Assembly: GCA_905215555.1 (NCBI GenBank)
Contig: CAJMQU010000064.1
Location: 1 to 22,918 of the forward strand
Direction of reading: 5' to 3'
From: an uncultured bacterium
GTDB lineage: Bacteria; Bacteroidota; Bacteroidia; Bacteroidales; Bacteroidaceae
Length of the DNA: 22,918 nt
In this document: positions 21,427 to 22,918 of the stretch, in pieces
How positions within the stretch are numbered: position 1 is the stretch's first letter
How the letters are laid out: every line of letters starts with the position of its first letter
Position numbers and translations under genes: made by a program
Notes under the pieces: generated by a model
Seen by the model: only the letters and a program-made list of their open reading frames with translations
Databases searched by the model: none
What the model was told of the DNA's origin: nothing

Positions 21427-22918
21427 TTACGGTGCCGCAGCTTCCGTCACATTCACCGTTACCGTCACCTTCTTTGATGCGTCCGAAAGATTCTGGATTT
21501 CAAAGGTTGCCGCTGCATTGGCTGGGAATGGTCCTGTCGGAAATCCCTTTGCATTCTGATCCAGAGTAAAGGTGTAGTCCACGGCTTCAGTCTCATGCCC
21601 TATTACTTTGTCTGCTTTCAGCCAAGCGGGCAGGCCGGAAAGCTTGCTGCCACCTTTGGCAGTTACGGTAAGTTTCATGGACGAAATAGTGCCCGCATTC
21701 TCCTGTTTCTGCATACTGAGCACTCCGGTTGTCACATCCGGCAATTCACTTCCTGCCACATAGGAATTAACCCCAGCCGGTTCCGACGGCGTACCTGTCG
21801 CCGCTGCAACCGTAGGCACTCCTACTGCGGCTTTCACTACAATCTGGCTCTCCTCACGTCCTGCCTTGCTGCGCAATACAATGATGGCTTTAGGGAACAG
21901 ATTGCCTGTATACTCTGTGTTTTTTGACACCTTGCAAGTATAAGCGGTCGATCCGGCACGCGTCACCACATCCTTCGTGATTTCCGTCTTCAACCACTCG
22001 GCACTTCCGCCCGGAGAACTTGTATAGACAATGCTGCATTCCGCTTCCGAATTACTGGTGAAAGGGATACTGAAATAACTTGTTTCATCCGGTGAGACGG
22101 TAGCCGTATTGTTATTCTCAATAGCGGTTGCTCCTGCCGGTTCTGCCGCCAGCGTCCCGATAACCAGTTCATTTTCCGGCTGATACTCAAAATCCCCGCC
22201 GTCCGTCCAGTCCGAGACGGTGATGTTCACATCCAGTTTGAACGGGTCGGCATCCGTGATACGGACTGTGTACCGGTGATTGGGCTTCACCTCGATGTAA
22301 CCGCCCGTACCCGCTACCGACTGTTCAAAATCCACCATATAACTCACGTCCTGCGGCGGGTCCGTCATGTTCAGCGCATACTTGCCCTTGATAATCAGAT
22401 ACCCCTTGTCCGCAATCGGGCTGGGATAACTGTAGAAAGCGCCTGTCTGCGTGCCTTTATTGGCATCGGCACCGTCAAAGTCACGGTCGGGATAGGTGAT
22501 GAGCGTCTTAGTAGGGTCTGCATCCTCCACAGGAACCACCGGGAAGAAAGTAACGCCTTTGCGACCGTGTCCCATCGATACACCGGTGATGGTGAGATGC
22601 GACAGCTTCTCGTCATTGATGATGTCGAAGCGGGAGACGATACGCGACAGCGTCATGTTGATGCGTGTGCGTGAACCCATACTGATGTCCCGCAAGTCGA
22701 GCGCGGGGCTGTAAGAACCTACCATAGGCAGGGGTGTTAGCAATATGTCGGTGGCTTCGGCAGGGTCCAGCAACGGGGTGGTGAAGGTGAGGAAATCCGT
22801 CTCGGTCGGTACCCCCGCCTTGGTTACGACGTTGTAATCCGCACCTGGGGAACTCTGTTCCAACGGGGTGAAGACGGTGTATTCCGCTCCGGCTTTCAGC
22901 AATTTCGGCTGGTTGGCA
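21427..22918 (-). CDS. Fimbrillin/Mfa-like surface protein, C-terminal part
   Basis: The frame stays open to the window edge, so the N-terminus and any lipoprotein signal are missing; at least 497 residues are present. The first part has LEQSSPGADYNVVTKAGVPT, then DLRDISMGSRTRINMTLSRI followed by VSRFDI and LTITGVSMGHG. This is the pattern of Bacteroidetes fimbrillin/FimA-Mfa-type proteins, in which strand-forming segments precede a donor strand. KPNHRYTVRITD and VSDWTDGGDF (about residues 210-240) are typical closing elements of such domains. Two further beta-rich repeats with TVTVNV-like endings follow, perhaps BACON-like. GC content is higher than in neighbouring genes. It is likely a cell-surface adhesin or pilus component. 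Confidence 0.7.
   Translation of the reverse strand, partial: ANQPKLLKAGAEYTVFTPLEQSSPGADYNVVTKAGVPTETDFLTFTTPLLDPAEATDILLTPLPMVGSYSPALDLRDISMGSRTRINMTLSRIVSRFDIINDEKLSHLTITGVSMGHGRKGVTFFPVVPVEDADPTKTLITYPDRDFDGADANKGTQTGAFYSYPSPIADKGYLIIKGKYALNMTDPPQDVSYMVDFEQSVAGTGGYIEVKPNHRYTVRITDADPFKLDVNITVSDWTDGGDFEYQPENELVIGTLAAEPAGATAIENNNTATVSPDETSYFSIPFTSNSEAECSIVYTSSPGGSAEWLKTEITKDVVTRAGSTAYTCKVSKNTEYTGNLFPKAIIVLRSKAGREESQIVVKAAVGVPTVAAATGTPSEPAGVNSYVAGSELPDVTTGVLSMQKQENAGTISSMKLTVTAKGGSKLSGLPAWLKADKVIGHETEAVDYTFTLDQNAKGFPTGPFPANAAATFEIQNLSDASKKVTVTVNVTEAAAP

Overview
The window looks like chromosomal DNA of a gut Bacteroides (Bacteroidales). The evidence is repeated Bacteroides-type -7 promoter boxes (TAnnTTTG), typical Bacteroidetes families (DcaP-like porin, OmpP1/FadL, fimbrillin-like surface protein, Rpn nuclease with EQGLEQG tail, DUF4890/Spy-like protein) and strict-anaerobe respiration genes. 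The species cannot be fixed from the sequence alone.

Layout. (1) 1-1997, minus strand: the first codons of an MBL-fold hydrolase, a pirin-family protein and a D-lactate dehydrogenase-like 2-hydroxyacid dehydrogenase. (2) 2031-3313: an Rpn-family nuclease/putative transposase lying between two imperfect 33-bp direct repeats 1250 bp apart, which looks like an inserted cassette. (3) 3541-6304: convergent outer-membrane proteins (FadL family, DcaP-like porin) separated by a hairpin terminator. (4) 6693-8579: a queuosine precursor operon, yhhQ-queC-queF, whose leader resembles a preQ1-I riboswitch with the ribosome-binding site in its pseudoknot. (5) 8733-10907: a secreted protein made of two tandem repeats of about 250 residues, divergent from a small Spy-like periplasmic protein; the space between carries three spaced TTCCCG repeats. 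(6) 11038-11337: a decayed C-terminal piece of a polysaccharide (alginate) lyase-like gene.

(7) 11358-20303 is the functional centre: nitrite ammonification and nitrosative stress. nrfH-nrfA-ccsB(ResB)-ccsA-porin form one operon that makes the menaquinol-linked nitrite reductase, matures its c-type hemes and supplies an outer-membrane channel. Two adjacent Crp/Fnr-family regulators follow on the other strand, then the divergent hcp (hybrid cluster protein). The hcp/regulator space contains a near-perfect 76-bp tandem duplication, each copy holding the palindrome TTTCATGCTCGCATGAAA. The nrf promoter carries a different dyad, TGTAAT-N4-ATTACA. Two regulators and two operator types suggest a split nitrite/NO circuit.

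(8) 20307-21289: a compact three-gene toxin-antitoxin-like operon (DUF3791, DUF3990 with ADP-ribosyltransferase-like motifs, and a third small protein), all overlapping by ATGA, with a perfect 18-bp palindrome directly after the -7 box. (9) 21427-22918: the C-terminal part of a fimbrillin/Mfa-like surface protein running off the end of the window. No rRNA, tRNA, CRISPR array or complete insertion sequence was seen.
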